DNA from: Agarophyton chilense
Taxonomy: Eukaryota > Rhodophyta > Florideophyceae > Gracilariales > Gracilariaceae
Reading direction: 5' to 3'
Assembly (NCBI GenBank): GCA_030374765.1
Contig: JARGXX010000099.1
Span: forward strand, 2,418,001 to 2,482,000
DNA length: 64,000 nucleotides
Part shown: one piece after another, positions 1 to 11,303 of the stretch
Layout: each line of letters starts with the position of its first letter
Numbering within the stretch: position 1 is the first letter of the stretch
Notes under the pieces: generated by a model
What the model saw: the letters and a program-made list of their open reading frames with translations, nothing else
What the model was told of the DNA's origin: nothing
Databases searched by the model: none
Program-made: the position numbers and the translations under genes

Positions 1-326
1 CCTCGGCGAGTTGGCTCCCTACCACGAGAGTTTGATGAAGAAGGCTGTGCTTCCATTTGTGCATCAAGAACATGTTGCGGAACTCCGTTTGGAATTTGGG
101 GGTTTTCTTTGAGATATGTCTCGATGATTGAGGCAATGTAGTTGCCGACGCCTTGGATTTCAGAAGCGTCTTGCCTTGTCAAAATGAGTGTCTTGCACTG
201 GCGAACGTTCTTAATGGCTCTTTGAATTGATTTTCTAACCCATTCTCCTGTCGCGTTTTCAAGTTCGACTTTAAGCGCTTCCACCACTCCCTGATTTACG
301 CAAAGGCGCCTCCGTTGGGGAGGCAT
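1..326 (-). CDS. MUS81: MUS81-like structure-specific endonuclease, N-terminal fragment (runs off left edge)
   Basis: An open minus-strand frame starts at an ATG at 326-324 and stays open to the window edge (108 codons). The product begins MPPQRRRLCVNQGVVEALK and continues with a segment of the type W-V-R-x-S-I-Q-x-A-I-x-N-V, then C-K-T-L-I-L, then I-Q-G-V-G-N-Y-I-A. This matches the N-terminal helix-hairpin-helix of MUS81, where a Gly-x-Gly hairpin follows two helices, and it is followed by a Ser-rich linker as expected. MUS81 with EME1 cleaves branched recombination and replication intermediates in the nucleus. The ERCC4 nuclease domain would lie outside the window, so the call rests on this domain alone. 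A POLB/Rad1-type HhH protein is the main alternative. Confidence 0.55.
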   Translation of the reverse strand, partial: MPPQRRRLCVNQGVVEALKVELENATGEWVRKSIQRAIKNVRQCKTLILTRQDASEIQGVGNYIASIIETYLKENPQIPNGVPQHVLDAQMEAQPSSSNSRGREPTRR

Positions 327-2826
327 GCCAGCTGTATCTGGTTCGAGAGGATATGTGACAGGTTTTGAACGTTTTCCTTATCATAGTCAAGGGCTAATGT
401 TCCAGAAGAGGGTTTTTGTTTTCTAGTTGGCACCGTAGGTTGTCGTCCGCCAAGATCGACAACCAACGCTCTCACTTCGTCATAATCTTCATTGAATGCG
501 AGGACGTGCGGGGTACCAAGTTGGGCATATGTGTGCTCAAGCGGAGCTTTCGGGCGGTGGTTGCACTCATTTTGGAAATTTTGGGGGGAAGTTTTTTCCG
601 TAAAACATTCGGCAGCAGTACACGATGTAGTAGTTTACTACTAGCTACTGTACGAAGGGTAGCAATTGCTAGCTAGAGAGGAAGGAAAGCTTGCCTGTTG
701 TCTCTACTGAGCAGATGCTCCAGCCAGAGTATTGCCTTCGTGTGGAACTCTTTACCCTGAGCGAGTCTTGTATCCTAAGTGTGAAAATCCATTTGGAGGG
801 GCTAGCTAGACCCTGATGAATTTGTCTCTCTCTCTCATCAGGGCACCAGCTGGACTCTCGCAGTCAAAAAAGTCTCTAAAGTCGCGAAATTTTATCTCGG
901 AAACGAACAAGAGGTAAACTGCACTTGTTGCGATACATTTAAAGAGCAAAACGGCATCTGATTGCGACCCCTTCGCCATGAACCATCAGATTCCAATCCC
1001 TTTAATCGACTCTGCGACCATCAGAAGGTTCTCAACCAATCTTGACTTTCGATATTCTAGCATCTACTCCTCAAGCTCGCTCTTGAGAATTCCACAAACT
1101 TCTGTAACCAGATAATTGTCGGACAACAGTTATTAATATGTAGAAACAGGATTGCTACAAACCCTATCCTTAGTAGTGTTGGGTCCCTGCGACTTTTAGT
1201 GAGAATTTAATCAGTATTGGACCACGAACCTACTTTATCTGCAGACCCAAGAAAACAAAAGCTTGCATAACTAGCTTCAGAAATGATCTTAAGACCCTTC
1301 CTTTGATATAAGCACGGGTGCTGACTTACATTACAAAGATTTCATTCGGTGTCAAAGCGTAGTTTGGCCGAGACAACCTGGAAAGGATTGTGTTGAATGG
1401 TGATTGGAGATAACGTTGTGTATTCCAATTTGCCATACATTTGACGGGAAGCAGTCCCTGCTTAAAATCTTCGGAAGTGTAATGGATTGGAATCCCAACG
1501 ATAGAAACGCGTGCCCGCCCAAATGAGCACGATCACCTTCGCTGCGTTAGCTAATTTCCCACGGCAGACCAAGATGAAGAATTTATTTCGCTTCCGTGAA
1601 TCATTGAGTTGTTGTCACAAAGGCCGTCTGTCGCACACCGAGTGGAGCGTGGAGCGCAATGCATATGCGGTCACAAGTTTGGTTAAGTTCTATCCCTTTC
1701 GTACAACTTGAAGCCCGTAAGATCAGGAACACCTTTTTCTGTTTGTCCCAGCTTGTTCTGTTTTTTCACCGCTTGCGCAAAGACCCAAACTCCTATAATT
1801 CTCATTCAGATTCCCCACGACCTTTCTGGCTACCTCAACGGTGATTTGAGATCAACCCTTCCACTTTTTGGCTTCTTCAAGCCAACATCTCTTGAGATCG
1901 CCAACAGCATAAACCGTTGTTTTGAAGAGTGCTTCATATGGGTTTGGCGCTTGATAAAAACTGTGAAGGGATCCAATTCAAGGGCGCATTTGTGACAGAC
2001 TATTTTTGCCTCTCTGTCAGAATGACTGTACTAATAATATCTTTGATGACTGGAACACTTGTTTGTGACTGTGGATGGATGATTTTGACCATTCATGAAG
2101 GTGTATCCGTGACACATGACTGAACGTTAAGTGGGAATATTTGACCACAAATATGCACCTGATATAGAACCCTATGCATACTTTCCCAATTTCCTGAGCC
2201 CATGCGTTATAATGATTGGAGCCATTCTCGTGATATCCCCTGAGATGCACGCCGTGTCCTACATTAAATACAGATGACAAGAGTTTTGTGGACAAACTTG
2301 GGTGAAAGCAGATTTAGACAAAACATTAAAGCGTTGGATATTCTCTCTCTCTTTATGGGTGCACTAGCCTAATTCCAGCATAGTGCATAACGCTAATGGT
2401 CAAAGAAGCGTTCTCTCACTATTGGTCCTATACTTTTCTTCCAAACATGTTGGACAGAGGCTTTTAGCCTTTGTGTACTCCTCGACACTGTCGAAATCCG
2501 CATCAAAAGCCCAAAAAATGTCAAAGGCAAGATCAAAAGCTTCGACATACGTTCCACTGAACAGGTCAGTATTCTCGGTGAGATTTTGTTGATAAAACGT
2601 ACTCAAACGGATCAGGTAAAAACTTGCGCCTACTAGTGCTCTAGTGGTGTTACGAGCAGTGAACCAACGCTATATAAACCATGGGGAGAAATTTATTCAG
2701 GCAGCCTTTTCCAAAAAGAAGTACAGGTCTTGCTGCGTCTCAACCTTTGTAGATTTTTAGCCTTTGACTCAGAGTTTATCTCTGTTGTCCCTGTCATACG
2801 GTAAAGGAAAAGTCGCACAGAAAACC
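327..2826. other. Intergenic, no supported gene
   Basis: Short ORFs in all frames have no recognisable domain or coding-like composition. The first bases presumably hold the promoter of the MUS81-like gene. CT-rich runs occur near 820 and 2341. Confidence 0.5.
2341..2392 (+). repeat. Diverged dispersed repeat, copy 1
   Basis: A (CT)n run followed by a block resembling TGGGTGCACTAGCCTAATTC and an ATAGTGCA tail is repeated with changes at 6443-6500. The two copies share order and spacing but differ at roughly a quarter of positions by eye. No coding sense is seen. It may be the eroded end of an old mobile element. Confidence 0.4.
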
Positions 2827-3698
2827 ATGGGAAGCCAAAACTCAGGACCATTACTGAAACTGTGTGAACAGTGTGGGTGGTAAGTTTCATAACCTCGTTT
2901 TTAGCGTTCTTCTTGCAGTATATATTGAGGTTGTCTTCTAACTTTTTCTTGATTGATCATGAAATCTTACTCAGGACAACTATCTCTGTTAGTACGTTTT
3001 CAAACCCACTAGAACGGTGTTCTTCTCTTGGTTCTTTCTGTTTTCTTTTTTCTGACCAACGAGCCAAATGTTTTTTCTATTCAGATGGACTGACAGCGCA
3101 TAGAAATAAGCAACACAGAGGAGGGAGTGAGACTAATCGAGCTCAATTTGTTTGCAACTATTGTACCTTTTCTTTTTCTTCTCAGGTGAGCCAGAGAAGG
3201 CATGAACGTACTGTGCACGAAAAATCCTTTTCTTCTGAGAACAAAGTTGTTCGTCAGAAATCTCCTAATTCTTCTTTAAGTCCACATGAAGTGTCATCAA
3301 TTCAGAAATCACCAGCCTGGAGATCATCATTGTCCAGAGCCGGTAGTTCTCATGAAACTGTGTCTGAAACTGTGTCTGAAACTGCTCTCGTATTTTCTCC
3401 CGTTGCAGCTCCCAAAAGCCCTTCGGAAGCCGCTCCCATGACACGATTCCATCAAGTTCCGAAAAAACCTTCATATTCAATTTCGAATTCAACTGAACCC
3501 TCTTCATCACAATTCCAGCAGAGATCCTTCAAAAGGATTAGAAAGAGGGGAAAAGAGTATGGAAAAGCCCCTCATCTATGTCCATTTTGTCCAGCTTCTT
3601 TTCGAACCATAGAAAGCCGATTTCTGCATGAAATTTCTTGTTCGGTGAAGAAAGGGAAGAGAACTCGTTCAAGCCGGGGAAAATCGTCATCAAAATGA
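2827..3698 (+). CDS. C2H2-type zinc-finger protein (5' exon structure unresolved)
   Basis: The downstream frame (open from 2871 to a stop at 3696-3698) encodes a clear C2H2 finger at about 3153-3225: CNYC, 12 residues, H, 4 residues, H. A second C2HC finger lies at about 3579-3645: CPFC, 12 residues, H, 3 residues, C. Between them is a Ser/Pro-rich basic linker, and the C-terminus is Lys/Arg/Ser rich, as in nuclear DNA-binding proteins. Upstream, an ATG at 2827 in strong context (ACCATGG) starts MGSQNSGPLLKLCEQCG, the first half of another finger, followed by a consensus GTAAGT donor at 2880. The frame at about 3085 reads DGLTAHRNKQH, the second half of a finger, after a pyrimidine-rich AG at 3083-3084. 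Joining these two sites directly is out of frame, so another exon or site is involved. Function is probably transcriptional regulation; target unknown. Confidence 0.5.
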
Positions 3699-4494
3699 TT
3701 GTGTCCTTGATGTCGATAGTGAACGTAGGTGAAGATTTGAGTTTGCAGTTCTTGTTTCTCTGAGCAATTCGGTATTGCAAGACGTTTGCGTTGCCCTTGG
3801 AAATTTTGCTATCAAAGTAGAAGAGAGAGCATGGAGGATGGCGTACCCTGATTTTGGTCGGCTATCCTTGTGAGAAAACGTTTCTTTGATCTGAAACATT
3901 CTGCAACACATTACTGATAATTTAAGGTGTCTATAGCTACTAGTTCACTCATTAAAAAAAAAAGAGAAACATACAGTATGAGGAAAGATACCTTTGTACG
4001 AAGGTACATCGATAGATACATGACGGTGCTGCGAATGAAACATTTACTTGTACGAAGTCGGAACATGGTACACACGTGGTACACATTTGGAGTTGTTTCA
4101 ATCTCAGAGCTCGTAGAGCGCCAGAATTGACCAATAAAAATGGACTATGCAAATGAGCAACGATCTTGCATTTGACGCAACCAAAGGGAGGAAAGCATCA
4201 CGAAATGCCATCCAGGGGTAGAGCTCACAAATGACACCAATAGTTTCAATGTTACTTTTCTTATATCTGTTGTTGAAACAATATCTTTCGAGTTTTTCGA
4301 AACAGTACTAGTGTCGATGTGTTTTTGTGTTGATCAGATATTCTTACGAATGAAATATTCAGCATGCAGCTCCATGACAAAATTACTTCCCAATTCGAAA
4401 ACAGCACTGTTTCACGATCCCCAACTGACAAATACATGCATTACAAAAACAGCTGTTCCAAGTTCAACTTCAAATACCTTTTGGATCGTCACCG

Positions 4495-4850
4495 TGTTCG
4501 ACCCGGGCCCGGGTCACTGGCGGAATGGGAAATTTACCGCCACCGAATACGGAAGACTGAGTTCAATACCTGGGAGATGAGGACCCAGAAGGGGCTACAC
4601 GGGGGAAGGAGTCTCCCCTGGTAGCCTAGCAACCGGAAGCAGACAATGGAATCAAATATAATCAATGGGCGGGGGTGGGAGACCTGTCCAGGGTTACCGG
4701 GGATTTGATCACCCCGGCCCCGAATAGCGACGCTGGAGAACAGGTCAGGGCGGGGGAGTGACGACCTTCGTCCTGGGACACGGGATTGAGGCACCCGGGG
4801 TCCAAATAGGTTCCCAGGCCTGGGGTTTCCTTTTTTCGGTTCAACGTTAA
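4495..4850. other. GC-rich island with 16-bp perfect palindrome
   Basis: The island is much richer in G+C than its flanks and opens with the palindrome GACCCGGGCCCGGGTC at 4500-4515. Runs of CCGGGG, CCCCGG and GGGCGGGGG follow. No coding frame is convincing. It could be an eroded mobile element or a CpG-rich regulatory segment; nothing decides between these. Confidence 0.4.
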
Positions 4851-6442
4851 TAAACTCTTAACACATTCACAAAGATCCGCATTCAACAGTTGTGCTCCAG
4901 ATTGCATTTGAGAAGTATTGAGTTTCGCGCTCATCGCGTCTGAGGCAAAACGATGTTTCAACCAGGCCTGTCGAGGATAATATCCTCACTTTGAGTCCAG
5001 AACGCAAATTTATTTAACGCTCCCCAGGTATAGAAAGAAGAGGGCACCACGTAAATGCCTACTGCCAGAACGGCCAAACTCAATCACGCCAATATTCTTC
5101 CTGGCACACCGAATATTTGGACAATGGTTTCCAGCAAGTGAAAGCCATACCATGTTAGACTGGATGACGACATGCTATGTACCCGTGTTGTCCTTAAATT
5201 TACCCGAACGGTCTTTTTCTTTCTTCTATAAGGTGGGCTCTAGAATCTTATTACAAAGCGAAAGGAAGACTTTCGTTGAAACTTATCGGGCTCATGTCCA
5301 ATCAAATCCTGTATCGATCCTCTATTTTTCATAGGGAGGAACGGTCAAATTTCTGGCCGATCGCAGTCCCAAAAATGGTGGTATGCCGAGTGAAGAACAT
5401 CGCAGATCGCATGTGATAATCCTGAGTTGGAGGGATGACCCTACCGCCGTTCCCTAAATCGTTCATCAAAAGAGACTTCAAAAGGAGCTCTGGATAGTGG
5501 ATTTCCAGAGAGGGGTTCAGGAGTTTTTCTCAGGCAACTGCATTTGGGTCTACAGGTGAAAGATTTGCATCATCTTCTCTAACTGATCCCGCCCATGATG
5601 TGAGGATTGGGAAGAAATGATTTCGTGAATCGTCGGAACGGCGGCAAAGGTGATGTACGCAAAGCCTCTTGTCGTGATTTTTGTCAGTCGAAAAGCTCAC
5701 TACGGCTTGATTAAAAGAGTACATGAAAAGATGAAGGCGAAAGTCTACTGCTTTTTTGGTACTTTTTCAGTGTAGTGGACCAGGCCTGTAGAAGACAGCC
5801 GTGCGAGGCAGGATTATGGATTTGTTGTTAATGAGTGTGATTTTGTAAGAAATATTGAGGGTTGTTGGGGTCCTTGGCAATAATTCCAGCCTTATTGAAC
5901 TGAATGGAGCACAGCGTCCGTGAAGAGAAAGATAAAGGGAGAGAAACAGGTCAATGATTTGAGACAAATTGTGGCGCTGGCCCTGTGGTTTATGATTCTA
6001 GAACTAGAGAGAGCGAAACAATTGTTAACGTAGAGGATTGCCATCAATACTCTGAAGATATGATCAGTATGTCCTGTTAATACGTCCGCTATCATTTCTC
6101 TTCAAATCTCGCCTCCTAGTTAGAAGAAGTGCCCCTTGGTCACTGCCTACTTGAAAGACAGCAGTCGGTCATTTTGATACCCTGCTGAGCGGGCATCACA
6201 ACTGAAAGTTAAAGCGTTCACGCAAGTCTTTTCATTGGGTGTTGCAAGGTATACCACCTCTTTCATAGATCTTCGACTTTTTGGTGGAGTTGGAAACGGT
6301 TTTTTTGGTCCATCGCTCGCTTGCAAGCCTTGATACTACTGCCTTTCATTTGCATCCCGCAAGACCTTGCAGGCTGCCTCACTGTCGAATTCCATCACCA
6401 AACCTCGTGAGGTCTTGTCAGATTGGAATGTCCACTGAAGAG

Positions 6443-6500
6443 CTCTCTCTCTCTTTTACGGGTACACTCTAGTCTAATTCCTACGTAGTGCAGAATGACG
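6443..6500 (+). repeat. Diverged dispersed repeat, copy 2
   Basis: Second copy of the block at 2341-2392: a (CT)n run, then ACGGGTACACTCTAGTCTAA, then TAGTGCAGAATGACG. Same orientation as copy 1. Confidence 0.4.
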
Positions 6501-7928
6501 AACTCAACTCCTTTCGGTGTCCACGAGGACGGTGGCTGGGGCTGGTAAAAAACCCGCAAGCACGCCAACATCGTTCGACTGTAGGTATTTATTGCTTTGA
6601 TATGATTGTCTCACGAAAAGAATGATAAGGCCTTCCTCTCTTGTTCCTTTTTACACGAAATAATACAACGTGGGTAGCATTGCAATTTTCTAAACCCTAA
6701 TGTCGTCAGATATATCAAGGCCTGCACAACTTATGATATGGTGGTTCTTTCTGTATACAAATTGAGATGAACTGTTCCACATTTATCTTCTCCAAGCTTG
6801 GCTTTCGAGTCCTCAAACGAAAGGAACACCCATCAGCTTCAAAAGTACACGGATAATACGGATGCGGAATGGCATCGAGGGTGCACATATGATAGTTCAG
6901 CTCCCACGAGGTGTGTCGGAAACTTTGCAAAGAGGAAGCCGAACGGGACTGCCAACGAAGGCAGGCATCTTGCAGTCTACAATAATTCCACTGCCGAGAG
7001 CTCCAGAACTTGACGCATTTGCAAAGAAAAAAACACGATACACAGGATGTCGTTTTATAGCCAACCTGGCGGAAAAACCTCAAACACATCTTTGAAGATA
7101 TCTTTTTACGTCAGACGTTATTCACGTTTACGCGAGAGCATCGTTAGAAGAAGATATGATAACGACGTTGTGGCGTTTCGGCAGCCGTTGAGAATTGTTT
7201 TCGATGAAGATTCACTTCTGTGCCTCCGATTCGGAGTCAAAGCGCAAAGAATGTGAAAAGGCAGTGCGCAAGTTTGTGGACACCCTTTGGGTAAGACTGT
7301 GTGTGGGGCAAACGGGGCGTTGCGTACTCCAATAATTTGGTGACGTGCACCTTCCAAAACAAGCCAGCGAGCACGTAATGGGGGAGGAGGGTAACAATGT
7401 CCGCGTGCGATTCGCCTTTAGAACGTTCCCGTTTGTCAAGCATTGAGCGCACCATGGACCCCCTCTGACGCGTAATTGTCAAGCAAACGCGATCGGACGA
7501 TTTGGCTCGGATAAATGTGGTTTGGGTGAATAAAAAGACTAGGCTTGTTCAAGCTGGTGAACGCACTCACCCCCAACGAGCGCACGACCGCGAATGGGAA
7601 GCGAGCCCAAGAGGCAGTCTGAGAAGAAAGTTTGTGTTCTGGTGTACATGGTCTCGAGTACAGAGGAACAGCAAGAGGAGTTGCATACAAGGATGATGTT
7701 GCATAAAGTGCAATAAGTGGTTTGGTATAGGGGGTTTGAAGAAATAATATTGGGAGCAGGTTTGGCACGGTTTGCGGCGTGAGCGCCTTGGCGCAGCATC
7801 TGTTTACACTTGGGCTTGGGCTGTGATGCAGTGGCTGCAGGCATTGTGCAATAGGAGGGTGACAGAAGGCGGACAGACGGCATAATGAAAAACTTGAAAA
7901 GGCAGAGTAGGAAGAAGGTGGTGTGGAG

Positions 7929-8807
7929 CTACTGCGGGTTGAGATGTCGAAAGTTGTTGAGGGTTTTGATTGCGCGTGGCGGCCACTTTCGCTGCTGAGT
8001 GAGGAAGGCGTTACTCTCGAAGAGCCTAGGTCGATCGACGGCGCTCCACTCGGTCTCAGCGGCGGCAACATCGCCGCGATCGTAATAAACAAGCGCCAAG
8101 GCGGCGTGCACGTCATTGACGTCCGGAAACCTGGCGGCGACGCGCTTGAGAATGGAAATGGCCTCATAAGAGTTGTTTCTCTGAAACAAAACCAGAGCAT
8201 AGCGCAGCCAAAACGGCTGCACATCGTTGGACTTTAAGGCGTTCTGATAATCGCGAATGGCATTGTCCCACTTTCCCAGCAGCTCGTACACATTAGCACG
8301 GTTCGACAAGACGGTAGGATCGTCGCCGCGCAGGGCGTAAGCGTGATTCAGGTCAAGCAGCGCGTCGTCCACACGGTCCAGCGCCAAGCGCGTAGCGCCA
8401 CGGTTGACATACAACAGCCAAGCGTCGGAATCAAGCGGCGCAAGTTGCAGGGCGCAGTCGTAATCTCGTTCGGCGCGGACAAAGTCAGCGCGCGCCACCA
8501 ACAAATTGGCGCGGTTCGAGTAGGCCGGGGCGAAGGACGGCGTAGCCTCCACCAAGGCATTATACATGCGCAGCGCTGCGTCGACGTCGCCCGCGGCAGC
8601 AGCGCGTCGCGCAGCCGCGAAGAGGCGGGCGTTCTCGCCGGCGACGCGCGTGTTACGGCGCGATAGCTCGCGCAACTCGCGTTGCTCGCGCGGCGATGAC
8701 GACGGTGACGACGACGATGACGGCGGCGACGCGTTGAGCGAGTCGGACGGCGCGGGCGGCGCAGCAGCAGCAGCCCGCACGGGCGCGACGGCAAGCGTGA
8801 GCGCGAG

Positions 8808-8847
<40 letters not shown>

Positions 8848-9128
8848 GCGGGGATGGCGGGCGCTGGAGGCGACGCGCGGGGCGGACGGAGCGTGCAGCG
8901 CGGGGGGACGCGAGTGCAGACGACGGAGGGCGCGACAAAGACGCCAAGCGGGGCGACGAAGGCGACGGGCGCATGACGGGCGCGGCGACGGCAGCGGCAG
9001 GCGTGCATTGCGGTTGGGGCGACGCACGCGAGGCGCGGAGCTGCCACCGCAATGCCACAGCAGCTGACGTACAGCGGTGGCGCTGGCGACAGTGGCGCGC
9101 TCACGCGGCTGCCGTTGGCGTTTCTCAC
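7929..9128 (-). CDS. Chloroplast lumen-type tetratricopeptide repeat protein
   Basis: A 399-codon ORF. The C-terminal half (about residues 170-399) holds TPR helices: a repeat around APAYSNRANLLVARADFVRA, another at YVNRGATRLALDRVDDALLD, then VLSNRANVYELLGKWDNAI. A tail with YEAIxxLKRVAARFPD, AAETEW and RKWPPRAIKTL follows. This order, including the W-P-P near the end, matches the plant 'chloroplast lumen common family' TPR proteins of about 300-400 aa. The N-terminus is basic and Ser/Ala/Pro-rich, followed by a run of 11 alanines and a hydrophobic stretch ending VAPVRAAAAAP, which fits a bipartite transit plus thylakoid-transfer signal with an Ala-type cleavage site. The longest start (9128) is given; the internal Met at 9008-9006 gives 359 aa and is a credible alternative. 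Divergent from the GT14 gene. Role is probably protein-protein scaffolding in the thylakoid lumen (inferred). Confidence 0.75.
8808..8838. repeat. (GGC)n trinucleotide run encoding polyalanine
   Basis: About ten uninterrupted GGC units on the plus strand encode the alanine run of the TPR protein leader on the minus strand. It is in frame, so length changes would alter only the leader. Confidence 0.8.
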
Positions 9129-9342
9129 ACGTGGCGCGTTTAGCCACGCAGCGCTGGCGTTCTTCGCTTGGACAACTTACCTCCTCGCGCGCACCCACAA
9201 TCGCGTCGCATCCTGCCACCGCCGACGTGACGGCGCGTGCTGGCGCTTTTGCGGCCTCCCTCTCGGCCCCTCGCCGCTGCTGCCGCTGTCCCCGCCCGTT
9301 CCCGCCCGTCCCCGCCCGTCCTCTCCCCGCGTCTTGTGCATC
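9129..9342. promoter_or_regulatory. Shared divergent promoter, TPR gene / GT14 gene
   Basis: The 214 bp between the longest TPR start (minus) and the chosen GT14 start (plus) is very GC-rich, with tandem CCCGCCCGTC units at about 9300-9320. No TATA box is evident. The tight head-to-head layout implies a common bidirectional regulatory region. A long open frame crosses it (from 9052 toward the GT14 gene), but it carries no protein-like features and overlaps the TPR leader. Confidence 0.45.
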
Positions 9343-10569
9343 ATGCGGCGCGGCGTCTCGCTTCCGCGCCTCGCGTTGCTGCTGCGTCTGCTGATGCTGC
9401 TCTGCGGCGCGCTCGCGCTTCCCGTCGCCGCTGTCTCGCTCGCTTGGATGCCGTCGCTACCGTCGCTACCATCGCTGCCGTCGCTGGCGCGTGCTCCGCA
9501 GCAGCCCTCACAAGTCTCGGTCGCCTTTTTCATCCAGATTTCCGACTCCACCATCACCATGCTTCCGCGGCTGCTGCGCGCCGTGTACCACCCAGAGAAC
9601 ACCTACGTCATCCACATGGACAAGAAGATCCCCGAGTGGCAGCGCACCCACGCCTCCACCTCGCTCTTCAACGCCGACCCGCGATATCAGCGCAATGTGC
9701 GTTTCATGCCCTCCGAGCCCGTCACCTACCGCGGCATTTCCATGGTGCTTAATTTGCTCAACGCCATGCAGGCTGCCACCGATGCTTCTGACTCCTGGAC
9801 CTACTTTATCAACATCAGCGGCAGCGACTACCCGCTCGTGTCCGCAACTAACCTGCGCCGTCTCCTCGCCACCAGTGACTTTTTGCAACGCAAACGCAAC
9901 TTTCTCTCCATCGCCGCAAACGACTGGTGGGCCCAGAGCAAAGAGTATCGCTTCGACCGCCTCTTCACTGACACAAGTTTATCCTTCAACGACTCTGAGC
10001 ATCGTATCGTCGACTCGTACACAGATCAACCCATTGCCTTTGTCAACAACTTCACTTTTGTTGCCGCGGAGGCCTGGATGCTGCTTCACACAAATTTTGT
10101 TCGTTTCTTGTTAGACGCCGCAGACGCAAGACGCATGCTACTCGCGTTTGCATATGCGCTCGAGCCTGAGGAGCATTATTTCGCTACGCTGGCCTATAAT
10201 ACACCACAATTCAATGATTCTCTTGTGCCACATTCCATGAGACACGTCGAATGGGTGCATAACGGTAAACATTCCGGACAGCATCCTTATTATGTGGACC
10301 AGATGGAATCCGATGGCCGCACATTCTCCTTTCTTGAAGATATCCAAACGTCGGGCTGCTTTTTTACTCGCAAAATCCGCGAAAAGGACGCTCTCATTCT
10401 TGATCACATCGACGCCCATATCAGTGGCGTGTCAGACAAAGCTGTCGCCAAACACGTTGACGCATACGTGCAACTCGTCACCGACAGACTTGAGTGCGTG
10501 ACCCAGCTCAAAAGTTCACAGTCTGCTGATATCTGCTTCGAGCATCAAGATTCGGTCGAGGGCAAGTGA
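9343..10569 (+). CDS. GT14 family glycosyltransferase (core-2/I-branching / xylosyltransferase type)
   Basis: 408 aa from the chosen ATG at 9343. The frame is open further upstream, but this Met begins a typical type II signal-anchor (basic MRRGVSLPR, then a Leu-rich segment to about residue 33) followed by a short SLPSLPSL stem. The catalytic region starts near residue 59 (VAFFIQISDS) and shows family marks: HMDKK at 91-95, VTYRGISMV at about 127-135, NISGSDYPL at 157-165, a central F-V-A-x-E-A-W, and a conserved P-E-E-H-Y-F-A-T. GT14 enzymes transfer GlcNAc or xylose onto O-glycans, or initiate proteoglycan chains, in the Golgi lumen. Acceptor and donor here are not determinable. Divergent from the TPR gene. 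A single exon, about the usual catalytic-domain size. Confidence 0.82.
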   Translation: MRRGVSLPRLALLLRLLMLLCGALALPVAAVSLAWMPSLPSLPSLPSLARAPQQPSQVSVAFFIQISDSTITMLPRLLRAVYHPENTYVIHMDKKIPEWQRTHASTSLFNADPRYQRNVRFMPSEPVTYRGISMVLNLLNAMQAATDASDSWTYFINISGSDYPLVSATNLRRLLATSDFLQRKRNFLSIAANDWWAQSKEYRFDRLFTDTSLSFNDSEHRIVDSYTDQPIAFVNNFTFVAAEAWMLLHTNFVRFLLDAADARRMLLAFAYALEPEEHYFATLAYNTPQFNDSLVPHSMRHVEWVHNGKHSGQHPYYVDQMESDGRTFSFLEDIQTSGCFFTRKIREKDALILDHIDAHISGVSDKAVAKHVDAYVQLVTDRLECVTQLKSSQSADICFEHQDSVEGK

Positions 10570-11303
10570 CTCTCCATTCCACACTTACCTACTGTTCTTA
10601 CCATATCCTAATCTTGCACGCGTTGTTGTAACACTCCGAACAGACGTGCTTTTCGCGCACATACGGTATACGACCAACGTGTAAATTCGGTTAGCAATCT
10701 TGCAAACCCATCTCTTTTTTAACTGACCGTTTTTGCATTTGACTGCCCCTCCGATGACGTGCTCAAAATGTTCCCTTCCTATTTTGATACACAAACACGC
10801 TGCCTGAACCCTGCTAGAAAAACGACTACTCCTCTTCCAAGCCGTGGCCATCGAGATTGAGATGAACGTTCCTCACACTGTTGACCATCAATCATACTTG
10901 TACACCTCACTATGGTCCTTCACCGGAAAACATCACCACAGCAAGTCTTTCACTGCACATTTGTAGCAATGGTAACAAGCTATGGGAACGTTTTATTAGT
11001 TTGTCAAGCATTATCTACAGTGGCGCACACGCATGCACTTCAATTTACTCTCCTTTCTTGCATGGATATGTACAGCGTGCGCGGGAACAAAAAGGACTGA
11101 CTTGGCAAAGTCAAGTAGTAGATTGCGCGTTGAACAGCTTGAGCACGTATATGCAAAACAAAACAAAGTCATCTGCTCGCCGTGTGCAGCTGCCTGTCTA
11201 GCAAAGTAGAGGCAACATGATGCCTGCCACCGGGCCGCTGAAACCAACCAATGCCTTTCACGCTCCTGACTCAAGCAACAAACATCTCTCCACGACAAAC
11301 CAC
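10570..11303. other. Intergenic, no gene seen
   Basis: Tail-to-tail interval between the GT14 gene and the coiled-coil gene. The short ORFs in it have no family signature. It should hold both 3' ends, although no clear AATAAA was identified. Confidence 0.5.

Larger units (their letters stand above)
3699..7928. other. Gene-poor interval, 4.2 kb
   Basis: No ORF here has a recognisable domain, a good start context or sustained coding composition. The only distinct structures are a GC-rich island (4495-4850) and the second copy of the CT-led repeat at 6443-6500. The part next to 7929 contains the 3' flank of the TPR gene. Confidence 0.5.

Noticed and set aside
7436..8224. 262-aa minus ORF
   Set aside because: It overlaps the end of the TPR gene in another frame, Ser/Pro-rich with no motif.
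9052..9342. 97-codon N-terminal extension of the GT14 protein
   Set aside because: It overlaps the divergent TPR leader and would bury the signal-anchor behind a Pro/Arg-rich stretch; the Met at 9343 fits a type II Golgi enzyme.
8343..9602. Several long overlapping ORFs on both strands (for example 8348-9058 minus, 9177-9602 minus, 9237-9752 plus)
   Set aside because: Shadows caused by very high GC in the TPR leader and GT14 5' region; Arg/Ala/Pro-rich products without domains.
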